Assembly: GCF_000971115.1 (NCBI RefSeq)
Contig: NZ_BBLV01000004.1
Coordinates: forward strand, 124,001-188,000
Length of the DNA: 64,000 nt
Reading direction: 5' to 3'
DNA from: Demequina gelatinilytica
GTDB taxonomy: Bacteria > Actinomycetota > Actinomycetes > Actinomycetales > Demequinaceae
The translations under genes were made by a program, and so were the position numbers. This document shows, piece after piece, positions 41,503 through 51,553 of the stretch. The notes under the pieces were generated by a model. That model had not been told where the DNA came from, ran no database searches, and saw only the letters and a program-made list of their open reading frames with translations. Every line of letters begins with the position of its first letter. Positions within the stretch are counted from its first letter, which is position 1.

Positions 41503-42321
41503 ATGAAGAAGCACACGATCGAGGCAGGCGGCCGTCGCCGGACCTACCACCATGTCGCACCGTCGTCGCCGCGCCCCGGCACGCCGCTCATCGTCGCGCT
41601 CCACGGCACCGGCCAGCAGGGACCGACGATGCGCAGGTTCAGCGGGCGCAGCCTCGACCGCCTCGCCGAGAAGGTCGGCGCGGACCTCGTCTATCTCGAC
41701 GGCTACCGCCGGTCATGGAACGACTCCCCCACGCGACGGTCGAACGGCGCCGGCAAGGCAGACGTGGACGACGCGGCCTTCATCGCCGCGGTGGTCGAGG
41801 GCTTCGGTCGCCCGGCCCTTGTTGTCGGGTTCTCCAACGGCGGCTGGATGGCGCAGCGGTTCGCACGCGAGCACAGCCGGCTCGTCTCGGGCCTCGTCGT
41901 CATCGCCGCGGGGATGCAGGTCGACGAGGGGCCCCTCGAGCGCCGGCACGCGACGGCCCCGCTCCGCACGCTCGTCCTTCACGGCGATGCCGACCCGATC
42001 GTCCCGGTCGGCGGCGGCGAGGCACGGCTTCTCGGCACCAGCCACGGCATCGTCCGCTCGGCCCGCGAGACCGCGGAGGCCCTCGCCGGAGGCGGCGCGC
42101 CGCGGGAGACCGTACGGGACGGCGTCACCCAGCACGACTGGAACGACGTCCGGCTGGTGATCCAGCGCGACGCGGGTCACGTCATCCCCAACCGGACCCA
42201 TGCGCCGATGCGGTTCCCGATCGGGCGCTCGCAGCGCACCATGGACACCGGCGAGGAGATCCTGAGCCACTTCCCCCTGGTCGCGCCTGCGGCTCTGGGC
42301 AGCGCTCCACGCTGGGCCTGA
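41503..42321 (+). CDS. Alpha/beta-hydrolase esterase, PHB-depolymerase/LpqC-like
   Basis: This is a 272-residue serine hydrolase without a signal peptide. The oxyanion region is IVALHGTGQQG, the nucleophile elbow GFSNGG, the acid residue lies in VLHGDADPIVPVGGG, and the base His is in QRDAGHVIPN. This is the pattern of the polyhydroxybutyrate depolymerase/feruloyl esterase-like family. GAAGGAG precedes the ATG. The divergent TetR regulator and paired palindromes suggest induction by a substrate, whose identity is unknown. Confidence 0.85.
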   Translation: MKKHTIEAGGRRRTYHHVAPSSPRPGTPLIVALHGTGQQGPTMRRFSGRSLDRLAEKVGADLVYLDGYRRSWNDSPTRRSNGAGKADVDDAAFIAAVVEGFGRPALVVGFSNGGWMAQRFAREHSRLVSGLVVIAAGMQVDEGPLERRHATAPLRTLVLHGDADPIVPVGGGEARLLGTSHGIVRSARETAEALAGGGAPRETVRDGVTQHDWNDVRLVIQRDAGHVIPNRTHAPMRFPIGRSQRTMDTGEEILSHFPLVAPAALGSAPRWA

Positions 42322-42524
42322 AGGGACCGCGGTCCGAAGCCAGGCAGGCCTTGAGCGGCCGACCGGAGCGGAACGGCTCCGCGCAGGGCGCGCTGCATGG
42401 CGGACCCTCGAGACGTCCGCCAGGATCTGCGCTCGGCAGCGTGCGAGGCGCTGGCGAGCGGCCGCACTCGGGTCCGGCGGCTCGATCTCGCCTGAGCCGC
42501 CTGACCCCATCCGGGCGGACCCTG

Positions 42525-42574
42525 CTGACACATGGATGCCCGCACACGTGCGTGTGCCGGCACTCATGTGTCAG
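42525..42574. repeat. 50-bp near-perfect palindrome
   Basis: Arms at 42525-42548 and 42551-42574 are 24 nt each and pair with three mismatches around a central TG. Ends are CTGACACATG and CATGTGTCAG. It lies in a 424-bp gap (42322-42745) without a credible gene, 44 bases left of the displaced ychF 3' end. It could be the original ychF terminator. The rest of this gap shows only small GC hairpins, for example GGACCGCGGTCC near 42326. Confidence 0.6.
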
Positions 42575-42617
42575 CCGGAGGGCCCTGCCGCAGCCGAAGG
42601 CCGTGCTCAGGTCGGCT

Positions 42618-42646
42618 CTAGACGTTGAACCTGAACTCGACCGCGT
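42618..42646 (-). pseudogene. ychF: Displaced copy of the ychF 3' end
   Basis: Read on the minus strand, this stretch ends AVEFRFNV-stop, matching the last eight residues of YchF (VVEFRFNV-stop). At DNA level 27 of 29 bases match 44484-44512, 21 of them consecutive from the stop codon inwards. Nothing further upstream is homologous, so it is a tag rather than a whole gene copy. Confidence 0.75.
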
Positions 42647-42745
42647 TCCGTAGCCGACCACCCTGTGACGCCTCGCGAACGAAGGAAGCGGGCACCTCGA
42701 ACGTCGCACCGCTCGAGGTACCCGCCCGTCACGTCGGAGCCAGGA

Positions 42746-43681
42746 TCAGCGTCCCGCGACCACTCCTCCGTCGGGTGCAATCTCAGCGATGCGCGCGAGG
42801 TCAGCGTCGGTCAGGACGATGCTTGCGGAGGCGATGTTCTGCGCGACGCGTGCAGGGTTGCGCGAGCCGGGGATGGGGACGATGTAGTCCCGCTGCGCGA
42901 GCAGCCAGGCGATGGCGAGCTGCGCGAGGGTCGCACCCTTGTCTTCGGCGAGCGCGGTGAGCGCCTCGACGATGGCGACGTTGGCGTCGTAGTGCTCGGG
43001 GGCCCAGTACGGGATGCGCTGGCGGAAGTCGGTCGCGTCGTAGGCGGAGCGGGGCTGGACCGCGCCGGAGAGGAAGCCGCGCGCGAGCGGCGAGTAGGCG
43101 ACGAGGCCGATGCCGAGCTCCTCGAGCACGGGCAGGAAAGCCTCGGACTGGCGGGCGAAGATCGAGTACTCGGTCTGGAGCACCGAGATCGGGTGGACGG
43201 TGTGTGCGCGCCGCACGTTGTCGGGCGTCGTGTTGGACAGGCCGAGGTACCTCACCTTGCCGGCGTCGACGTACTCCTTCATCACGCCCACGACGTCCTC
43301 GACGGGCACGGCCGGGTCGTGGACGTGCTGGTAGAGCACGTCGATGTGGTCGACACCGAGGTTGCGCAGGCTGTTGTCGACCACGTTGCGGACGTGGTCG
43401 GGCTGCGAGTTGGGGGCATACGTGGGCGTGAAGCCGAACTTGGTGGCAATGGTGACCTGCTCGCGGATGGGCGCGAGGGCCGCACCGAGGAGCTGCTCGC
43501 CGACGCCCCACCCGTACATCTCGGCGGTGTCGAAGTGCGTGACGCCGAGGTCGTGCGCGCCGCGGATCGCAGCGATGGACTCGGTGTCGTCGCTCGGGCC
43601 GTAGCCGACTGCGGTACCCATCGCGCCATAGCCGATAGCTGAGACGGTGAGGCCCTGACGGCCGAGGATGCGCTGTTCCAT
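42746..43681 (-). CDS. Aldo/keto reductase
   Basis: This is a 311-residue NADPH-dependent oxidoreductase with a TIM-barrel. The catalytic tetrad is visible as FDTAEMYG (Asp, Tyr), TKFGF (Lys) and YQHVHDP (His). The C-terminal VPIPGSRNPARVAQNIAS binds the NADP phosphate. It resembles the YajO/AKR13-type class, which reduces diverse aldehydes; the substrate is unknown. It is divergent from a TetR-type regulator, and both lie between two copies of the ychF 3' end, suggesting a transferred cassette. AAGGGA precedes the ATG. A TATTCT -10 is at 43712-43717 on the minus strand. Confidence 0.92.
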   Translation of the reverse strand: MEQRILGRQGLTVSAIGYGAMGTAVGYGPSDDTESIAAIRGAHDLGVTHFDTAEMYGWGVGEQLLGAALAPIREQVTIATKFGFTPTYAPNSQPDHVRNVVDNSLRNLGVDHIDVLYQHVHDPAVPVEDVVGVMKEYVDAGKVRYLGLSNTTPDNVRRAHTVHPISVLQTEYSIFARQSEAFLPVLEELGIGLVAYSPLARGFLSGAVQPRSAYDATDFRQRIPYWAPEHYDANVAIVEALTALAEDKGATLAQLAIAWLLAQRDYIVPIPGSRNPARVAQNIASASIVLTDADLARIAEIAPDGGVVAGR

Positions 43682-43730
43682 GGGGTGTCCCTTCTCGTGT
43701 GACTTTACGACAGAATACGCCTGATCTGTC

Positions 43731-43741
43731 TGTCTCTGACA
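43731..43741. promoter_or_regulatory. Candidate operator between AKR and TetR genes
   Basis: TGTCTCTGACA is a 4+3+4 palindrome in the divergent promoter region. It lies about 14 bases upstream of the AKR -10 (minus) and 12 bases upstream of the TATGAT -10 (43754-43759) of the regulator, suitable for control of both. Confidence 0.4.
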
Positions 43742-43765
43742 CTTGTGGCGCGCTATGATGGATCT

Positions 43766-44362
43766 ATGAGCGAGGTCACCAAGCCCGGAGGCATGCGCGC
43801 GATCGCGCGCGACGCCGTGCGTGCACGCATCTCCGAGGTCGCGGTGGACCTCTTCGATGAGCAGGGGTTCGACAACGTCACCGTCGAGCAGATCGCCGCC
43901 GCGGTCGGCGTCTCGCCACGTAGCGTGCACCGATACTTCCCCGCGAAAGAAGACACTGTGATCGGCGATCCTGCCGGCTGGGGCGAGCACGTTCGAGATC
44001 AGCTCGCGTCCCGCCCCTCCGAGGAACCCATCTGGGATGCGCTCCTCGCGTCCTACGAGGCGCTGCTCCTGAGCCCGAGCCGGAACGAGGCACAGGGCAG
44101 GAAGGCGATGCGGGTCCTCGGCAGCACCCCGGCGCTGCGAGCCAGGAACCTAGAGAAGCACCTGCTGTGGGCCCGCCTGCTCACACCCATCGTCGCCGAA
44201 CGCCTCGAAGGCAACTACCGGGAACTGCGCGCCGAGGCCATCGTCCAGGCCTCCCTCGCCTGCTTCGACATCGCCCTCACCGCGTGGGCGGAGGCCGATG
44301 CCGTCGAGAGCTCCGTGGAACTCCTCCGCCGAAGCTTCGGCGCGCTCCAACCCACCGCGTAG
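43766..44362 (+). CDS. TetR family regulator of the cassette
   Basis: This is a 198-residue repressor. The HTH lies at about residues 15-62 (ISEVAVDLFDEQGFDNVTVEQIAAAVGVSPRSVHRYFPAKEDTV), and the C-terminal domain resembles the MftR-type/TetR_C_17 group. The ATG is indicated by TATGAT (43754-43759) 6 bases upstream, a leaderless start. It likely controls the divergent aldo/keto reductase. It converges with ychF, leaving a 121-bp gap that holds a GTCGC/GCGAC hairpin. Confidence 0.88.
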   Translation: MSEVTKPGGMRAIARDAVRARISEVAVDLFDEQGFDNVTVEQIAAAVGVSPRSVHRYFPAKEDTVIGDPAGWGEHVRDQLASRPSEEPIWDALLASYEALLLSPSRNEAQGRKAMRVLGSTPALRARNLEKHLLWARLLTPIVAERLEGNYRELRAEAIVQASLACFDIALTAWAEADAVESSVELLRRSFGALQPTA

Positions 44363-44483
44363 AGGCCCATCGCAGAGCCCCACTCTGCATCTGGGTGTCG
44401 CGCGAAACCAGCGCGCTCGGCGACTGCCCGGAGAGTCGACCCGAGCACCTGCCTCGGATCAGCGGCCAGAGGTTGAACGGGAA

Positions 44484-44512
44484 CTAGACGTTGAACCTGA
44501 ACTCCACCACGT
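44484..44512 (-). repeat. ychF: ychF 3'-end direct repeat, intact side
   Basis: These are the last codons and stop of the intact ychF, matching 27 of 29 bases at 42618-42646, 1866 bp away in the same orientation. A further imperfect copy of the core (GTTGAAC-N2-GAACT, 12 of 14 bases) lies immediately beside it at 44472-44485. Confidence 0.75.
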
Positions 44513-45569
44513 CGCCGTCCTGCATGACGTAGTCCTTGCCCTCGATGCGGACCTTGCCCTTGGCCTTCGCCTCGGACATCGAGCCGGTCTCGAGCAGGTC
44601 GTGGAAGTGGACCACCTCAGCCTTGATGAAGCCGCGCTCGAAGTCGGTGTGGATCACGCCGGCCGCCTGCGGGGCGGTCCAACCCTTGTGGATGGTCCAC
44701 GCGCGGGCCTCCTTGGGGCCGGCGGTGAGGTAGGTCTGCAGGCCGAGCGTGTCGAAGCCGACGCGCGCGAGCTGGTCCAGACCGGACTCGTCCTGGCCGT
44801 TCTCCGCGAGCATCTCGCGGGCCTCCTCCTCGGTGAGCTCCACGAGCTCGGCCTCGAACTTCGCGTCGAGGAAGATCGCCTCGGCCGGCGCGACCTGCGC
44901 CGCGAGGGCGGCCTTCTTGGAGTCGTCGGCGAGGACCGCATCGTCCACGTTGAAGACGTAGATGAACGGCTTGGCGGTGAGGAGGTTGAGCTCCTTCACG
45001 TCCGCGAGGTCCAGCTTGGCGGCGGGGGCGCCGGCGCTGAGCGCCTTGCCGGACTCGAGGATCTCCTTGGCGGCCTGGACGGCGGCGAGGAAGTTCGGGT
45101 CCGCCTTCTTGGCGCGCACCTCCTTCTCGAGGCGCGGGATGGCCTTCTCGACCGTCTGGAGGTCCGCGAGGATCAGCTCGGTGTTGATGGTCTCGATGTC
45201 GGACGCCGCGTCGACCTTGCCGTCGACGTGGATGACGTCGGGGTCCTCGAAGCCGCGGGTCATCTGGCAGATCGCGTCCGCCTCGCGGATGTTCGCGAGG
45301 AACGCGTTGCCCAGGCCCTCGCCCTCGGATGCGCCCTTGACGATGCCCGCGATGTCCACGAACGAGACCGTCGCGGGAACCTCGCGCTCGGAGCCGAAGA
45401 CCTCGGCGAGCTGGCCGAGGCGCGCGTCCGGCAGCGGGACCACGCCGACGTTGGGCTCGATCGTCGCGAACGGGTAGTTCGCGGCGAGGACCTCTGCGCG
45501 GGTGAGGGCGTTGAAGAGCGTCGACTTGCCGACGTTGGGGAGACCGACGATTCCGATAGTGAGTGCCAC
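44484..45569 (-). CDS. ychF: Redox-regulated ATPase YchF (Obg-family)
   Basis: This is a conserved 361-residue P-loop protein of the Obg family that prefers ATP; roles in ribosome interaction and oxidative stress are reported for the family. Motifs are GLPNVGKSTLFNAL (G1), ANYPFATIEPNVG (switch), DIAGIVKGASEGEGLGNAFL (G3), and a C-terminal TGS domain ending DGDVVEFRFNV. GTG 45569 is chosen because the conserved N-terminus (ALTIGIVGLPN) starts there; TAGACT lies 8 bases upstream. The gene is complete, and its last codons are duplicated at 42618-42646. Confidence 0.95.
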   Translation of the reverse strand: MALTIGIVGLPNVGKSTLFNALTRAEVLAANYPFATIEPNVGVVPLPDARLGQLAEVFGSEREVPATVSFVDIAGIVKGASEGEGLGNAFLANIREADAICQMTRGFEDPDVIHVDGKVDAASDIETINTELILADLQTVEKAIPRLEKEVRAKKADPNFLAAVQAAKEILESGKALSAGAPAAKLDLADVKELNLLTAKPFIYVFNVDDAVLADDSKKAALAAQVAPAEAIFLDAKFEAELVELTEEEAREMLAENGQDESGLDQLARVGFDTLGLQTYLTAGPKEARAWTIHKGWTAPQAAGVIHTDFERGFIKAEVVHFHDLLETGSMSEAKAKGKVRIEGKDYVMQDGDVVEFRFNV

Positions 45570-45640
45570 GGGCGACAAGTCTACCGGCGGCAGGTCCCGC
45601 CGCCTGTCGGGACGATGCGTGACCCGCCTAGGCTGGGCAC

Positions 45641-45796
45641 GTGAGCTTCGAGGAGCTGTTCAACCAGGGCGCCGCGCACCTGCGCGAGCAGAAGGACCTG
45701 GACAAGATCCGTCCCGCCACCGAGGTGGTCGGCGAGGCACCGCCCTTCGACGATGACGATCCGTTGGCGGAGCTCGACATCCCCGCGCCCGAGTAG
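45641..45796 (+). CDS. Small acidic protein, 51 residues
   Basis: This is an unrecognised short ORF starting GTG with MSFEELFNQGAAHLREQKDL, then an acidic tail with PPFDDDDPLAELDIPAPE. Support comes from TAGGCT (45629-45634) exactly 6 bases upstream of the GTG, the leaderless pattern seen at many genes here, from strong third-position GC, and from a long terminator at 45911-45953. It is divergent from ychF, with starts 72 bases apart. Function is unknown. Confidence 0.55.
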   Translation: MSFEELFNQGAAHLREQKDLDKIRPATEVVGEAPPFDDDDPLAELDIPAPE

Positions 45797-45910
45797 CGGT
45801 CGCCAGTCGCGCCGCCGCCGGAGCGACTAGGCGCTACCACTGCGAGGCGTAGATCCGCCAGAAGCGACAGTGAGGCACCACTTTCGCACGCGACGCTGAC
45901 CCGCCGCACG

Positions 45911-45953
45911 CACAGGGCCCCGGCCTCCCTTGCGGGAGAGCCGGGGCCCTGTG
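45911..45953. terminator. Bidirectional terminator, small gene and opp operon
   Basis: A 14-bp perfect stem (45911-45924 with 45940-45953) is extended by CTCCC/GGGAG around a TTGC tetraloop, with one bulged A. It lies 13 bases beyond the minus-strand opp ATPase stop and also closes the plus-strand transcript of the small gene. Confidence 0.8.
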
Positions 45954-45965
45954 CTGTCTCGGTGC

Positions 45966-47698
<1,733 letters not shown>

Positions 47699-47702
<4 letters not shown>

Positions 47703-48637
47703 CCGCGGGCCCTCGCCTTCGGGTCGAGGGCGTCGCGCACGAGCTCGCCGAGCGTGATGAAGGCGAGGACGGTCACGGTGAGGAAGATCGACGGCCAGAT
47801 CAGGGTCATCGGAGCGGTACGGATGCTGGTCTGCGCCGCGCTGATGTCGTTACCCCAGGACATGACGTCCGGGCCGAGGCCCACACCGAGGAAGCTCAGG
47901 GTGGCCTCCGCGACGATCGCACCGCCGAGCGAGAGCGTGAGGTACACGATGACAGGCGTGATCGAGTTGGGCAGCACGTGCGAGATGAGCGTGCCGAACT
48001 TGGTCCGCCCCGTCGCCGTGGACGCCATCACGAAGTCCCCGGACTTCACACGCAGGATCTCGGACCGCAGGATGCGGGCCAGCGAGGCCCACGCGAATCC
48101 ACCGATCGCGAAGGCGAGCGTGAGGACGTTGCGGTAGTCCGAGAAGGTCGTCATGATCACGACGGCCGCGAGGATGTAGGGGATCGAGAAGAAGATGTCG
48201 CCGAGGCGGGACAGGACCGAGTCGACCCAGCCGCCGTAGAAGCCGGCGAGCGCGCCCATGACGACTCCGAGGACACCGGAGATCAGGGTGGCGAGCAGAC
48301 CGACGGCGAGCGAGGTGCGCGCACCCCACACGACGCGGGAGTAGACGTCGCAGCCCAGACGCGTGAAGCCCATCGGGTGGCCCTCGGTCGGGCCGCCGTT
48401 CGAGTCGACCAGGAGGCAGCCCTTGTCGGGCGACACGTCCGTGAACAGCGAGGGGAACAGCGCCATCAGGAGGATGACGAACACCGCGGCGAGCGAGATG
48501 TAGAACAGCGGGCGACGGCGGAGCGAACGCCATGCGTCGCGCCACAGGTTCGAGGGCTTCTCGTCGAGCTTGACCTTGTCGACCTCGGCCATCTCGTTCT
48601 CGTCGAACGGTGCGACGTAGTGCTCGGGCTTAGGCAT
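47699..48637 (-). CDS. Oligopeptide ABC transporter permease (OppC-like)
   Basis: This is a 312-residue permease of the BPD-transport family. A 40-residue cytoplasmic N-terminus precedes TM1 (FYISLAAVFVILLMALFPSLF), and the OppC-type core has GARTSLAVGLLATLISGVLGVVMGALAGFYGGWVD and the EAA-like loop ATGRTKFGTLISHVLPNSI. ATG 48637 has GAGGAT upstream. It overlaps the preceding oppB-like gene by 8 bases. Confidence 0.92.
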
Positions 48638-49556
48638 AACGGATCCTCGGGTCAAGAACGGCGTACAGCAGGTCGACCAGGATGTTGATGGCCACGTAGG
48701 CCAGCACCATCACGGTCACGAAGCTCACGACCGTGGGCCCCTCGCCTCGGATGATCGCCTGGTACAGCGTGTTGCCGACGCCGGGCACGTTGAAGATTCC
48801 CTCGGTCACCGTCGCGCCCACCATCAGCACGCCGAAGTTGGCGGCCGAGTTGGTGACGACGGGGATGAGCGAGTTGCGCAGCACGTGCACGGGGATCACG
48901 CGGCGCGCGGGAAGGCCCTTCGCGTACGCGGTGCGGACCCAGTCGCGGCTGCGCGTGTCGATCACGGTGCCGCGCATCAGGCGCATCGACGTGGTGAACA
49001 GGCTCAGCGCGAGCACGATGGCGGGGAGGAGCATGTTCGCGAAGCTCGTATCCGCGCCGACTGTCGGCGAGGCCCAGCCCCACTTGATCGCCACGAAGTA
49101 CTGGGCGATGAAGCAGAGCACGAAGATCGGCACCGACATCAGGATGAGGCCGATCACGAGCGTGATGTTGTCGAACAGCTTGCCCTTGCGGAGGCCGGCG
49201 AACAGACCGAGCACCACCGCGGTGATGAACTCGAAGGCGATCGCCATGGCTGCGAGCTTCAGCGTGACCGGGAAGGTGCGCGCGAGCACGGTGCCCACGT
49301 CCTCACCCGAGAAGGTCGTGCCCAGGTTTCCCGTGAACAGATCCTTCATGTAGAGCCCGTACTGCACGATGAACGGCTGGTCCAGGTGGTACTGGGCCGC
49401 CAGCGCGTCGTACACCGCGGGGCTCGGCGTCTTGTCGCCGAACATCGCGAGGATCGGGTCTCCCGGCATGGAGAAGACCATGAAATAGATCAGGAAGGTG
49501 GTGCCGATCACGACCGGGACCGCCTGGAGGAGGCGGCGGACCACATACATCAGCAT
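48630..49556 (-). CDS. Oligopeptide ABC transporter permease (OppB-like)
   Basis: This is a 308-residue permease that begins YVVRRLLQAVPVVIGTTFLIYFMVFSMPGDP, the hallmark OppB/DppB N-terminus. Six TM helices follow, with the EAA loop AYAKGLPARRVIPVHVLRNSLIPVV near residue 220. GAGGAG lies 7 bases before the ATG. Two consecutive strong hairpins separate it from the binding-protein gene, so expression of permeases and binding protein is probably unequal. Confidence 0.93.
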   Translation of the reverse strand: MLMYVVRRLLQAVPVVIGTTFLIYFMVFSMPGDPILAMFGDKTPSPAVYDALAAQYHLDQPFIVQYGLYMKDLFTGNLGTTFSGEDVGTVLARTFPVTLKLAAMAIAFEFITAVVLGLFAGLRKGKLFDNITLVIGLILMSVPIFVLCFIAQYFVAIKWGWASPTVGADTSFANMLLPAIVLALSLFTTSMRLMRGTVIDTRSRDWVRTAYAKGLPARRVIPVHVLRNSLIPVVTNSAANFGVLMVGATVTEGIFNVPGVGNTLYQAIIRGEGPTVVSFVTVMVLAYVAINILVDLLYAVLDPRIRYA

Positions 49557-49652
49557 GGGCGCGCTCCTCGGATGTGCTTCGTCTGGAACATATGGTGGCC
49601 GATTCTACTCTGAGTGCCGAGTGCATCCGTCCCCACGGTGAGGATAGCCGCG

Positions 49653-49702
49653 CTCGAGGCCCCGTCCGGCGTGAGCAAGGTCACGCCCGACGGGGCCTCG
49701 AG
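49653..49702 (-). terminator. 22-bp hairpin in oppA-oppB gap
   Basis: Arms at 49653-49674 and 49681-49702 match over 22 positions with one mismatch, around the loop GCAAGG. No T-tract follows on the minus strand. It is the second of two hairpins after the binding-protein gene. Confidence 0.75.
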
Positions 49703-49716
49703 GACAGACGCACTTC

Positions 49717-49742
49717 GCCCGCCTCGCGGTCGCGAGGCGGGC
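49717..49742 (-). terminator. 12-bp perfect hairpin after oppA
   Basis: GCCCGCCTCGCG (49717-49728) pairs perfectly with 49731-49742, leaving only a GT at the turn. It begins 11 bases beyond the binding-protein stop and stands in tandem with the 22-bp hairpin at 49653-49702. Confidence 0.75.
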
Positions 49743-49753
49743 AAAGGCGGTGC

Positions 49754-51412
49754 TTACTTCTTGGTGATCTCGTAGAACAGCGGGACCGAGTGCCAGTCGA
49801 ACTGGACGTTGTCGACGGTCTCGGCGTAGCCACCGGTCACGTTGGAGTACCAGAGCGGGATGGCCGGCAGGTCCGTGAACAGGACCTCCTGCGCCTCCTG
49901 GAACTTCGCGATGGCGTCCTCAGGCGTCGAGGCGGTCTTGCCCTCGTCGATCAGGGTGTCGAACTCCTCCGACGAGTAGTCGCCGTCGTTCGAGCCGGCG
50001 CCCGTGTAGTAGATCGGGCCGAGGAAGTTCTCGAGCGACGGGTAGTCCGCCTGCCAGCCGGTACGGAACGCGCCCGCGATGGTGCGGTTCGTCACGTCGG
50101 TGCGGAAGTCGGCGAAGGTCGCGTAGGGCAGGCCCGACGCGTCGATGCCGAGGGTGTTCTCGATCGAGTTGGTGACAGCCTCGACCCAGGTCTGGTGACC
50201 ACCGTCGGAGTTGTAACCGATCGAGAAGGTGCCCGACCAGGGCGAGATCGCGTCGGCCTCGGCCCACAGCTCGACCGCCTTCTCGGGGTCGTAGGCGAGG
50301 ACCTCGGAGCCGGGGATCGAGTCCGACCAGCCGTCGATGACCGGCGACGTGAAGTCGGAGGCCGGCGTACGGGTGTCCTGGAAGATCACGTTCGTGATCT
50401 CCTCGCGGTTGATCGCCATCGAGATCGCCTGGCGGCGGAGGTTGCCCTCCTCGCCCGAGAAGTGCTCGAGGTTCTGCGGGATGGTGAAGGACTGGAAGAT
50501 CGCGGCGGGCTGGTTGACCGCGCGGTCGCCGAGGTCGTCGCCGAAGGTCGCGAGGTTCGCGTCCGGGATGCCGTCGATCACGTCGACGTTGTTGGCGAGG
50601 AGGTCCGCGTAGGCGGCGTCCTGCGACGCGTAGAAGATGATCGAGAGGCCGTCGTTCATGACCTCGCGCTCACCGGAGTACGAGTCGTTCACCGAGAGGT
50701 CGATCTGGACGTCGTGCTTCCAGTCGTCCGCCGAGGCGAGCGTGTAGATGCCGTTGCCGATGGGGGCCTTGCCGAAGGCCTCCGGGTCCGCGAAGAAGGA
50801 CTCGGGCAGCGGGTAGAAGGCCGAGTAGCCGAGCGCGAGCGGGAACTCCGAGTTCGGCGCGTTCAGCGTGATCGTGAAGGTCGAGTCGTCGATGACCTTG
50901 AGGCCGGACATCTCGGGGTTGGAGGCGCCCTCCTCGGCGTTGTAGCCGTCGAAGCCCTCGATCTGCTCGAAGAAGTAGCTGTTGAGCGCGGTGGCCGAGT
51001 TCGCCGGGTCGGCGCCCCAGTTCCAGGCGTCCACGAAGGAGCTCGCGGTGACGGGCGTGCCGTCGGTGAAGGTCCAGCCGTCCTTGAGCGTGACGGTGAA
51101 GGTCTGGGAGTCGTCGGTCTCGATGGACTCGGCGACCTCGTTGTGCGCGGCGCCGGTGGCGTCGTAGTACACGAGGCCCGCGAACAGGGCGTCGATGATC
51201 TTGCCGCCGCCGGTCTCGTTGGTCGCGACCGGGATGAGCGGGTTCATCGGCTCGGAGCCGTTGGTCTTGATGATGGCGGCGCCGGTCGAGGCCGAGTCGC
51301 CCGCCGTCGCGGTCGAGTCGGACTCGGAGCCCTCAGGCGAGCAGCCGACCAGGACGAGCGCGGACGCCGAGGCGAGGGCCGCACCGCCGATCACGGACTT
51401 GCTGAACTTCAC
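49754..51412 (-). CDS. Oligopeptide-binding lipoprotein (OppA-like, SBP family 5)
   Basis: This is a 552-residue extracytoplasmic peptide-binding protein. The start GTG at 51412 has AGGAGG four bases upstream and gives a lipoprotein signal with lipobox L-V-G-C, followed by a Ser/Thr-rich linker. Family 5 features include GKIIDALFAGLVYYD, FTVTLKDGWTFTDGTPVTASSFVDAWNW and the C-terminal DYSSEEFDTLIDEGKTAS. It resembles OppA/DppA-type proteins of actinobacteria. It is the first gene of the operon. Confidence 0.93.
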   Translation of the reverse strand: MKFSKSVIGGAALASASALVLVGCSPEGSESDSTATAGDSASTGAAIIKTNGSEPMNPLIPVATNETGGGKIIDALFAGLVYYDATGAAHNEVAESIETDDSQTFTVTLKDGWTFTDGTPVTASSFVDAWNWGADPANSATALNSYFFEQIEGFDGYNAEEGASNPEMSGLKVIDDSTFTITLNAPNSEFPLALGYSAFYPLPESFFADPEAFGKAPIGNGIYTLASADDWKHDVQIDLSVNDSYSGEREVMNDGLSIIFYASQDAAYADLLANNVDVIDGIPDANLATFGDDLGDRAVNQPAAIFQSFTIPQNLEHFSGEEGNLRRQAISMAINREEITNVIFQDTRTPASDFTSPVIDGWSDSIPGSEVLAYDPEKAVELWAEADAISPWSGTFSIGYNSDGGHQTWVEAVTNSIENTLGIDASGLPYATFADFRTDVTNRTIAGAFRTGWQADYPSLENFLGPIYYTGAGSNDGDYSSEEFDTLIDEGKTASTPEDAIAKFQEAQEVLFTDLPAIPLWYSNVTGGYAETVDNVQFDWHSVPLFYEITKK

Positions 51413-51536
51413 TTTTCCTCCTACGTGCGCCCGCCGAGCGGCGGGCTTGGATAGGCGCCGGACCGGGGTGTCGGAGCGGCGACTCGGATGCACGCTGATG
51501 ACGTGCAACCCGGACAGGCTAAACAATCTCTGATTA

Positions 51537-51553
51537 CCGGAGTGTTTCTCCGG
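51537..51553. promoter_or_regulatory. Inverted repeat in oppA upstream region
   Basis: CCGGAGTGTTTCTCCGG is a 6+5+6 inverted repeat about 125 bases upstream of the oppA start. TAGCCT (minus strand, 51517-51522) nearby is a possible -10. A second inverted repeat TGTCTC/GAGACA lies at 51592-51610. The 285-bp gap between oppA and rmuC otherwise holds no gene. Confidence 0.4.

Noticed and set aside
42525..42574. Palindrome as an integron attC site
   Set aside because: It lacks the GTTRRRY-type core sites and the asymmetric bulges expected of attC, and no integron integrase is nearby.
42322..42745. Coding sequence in the gap after the esterase gene
   Set aside because: Frames are open here only because of high GC; none has a recognisable domain or start signal, and the stretch contains palindromes and the ychF tag instead.
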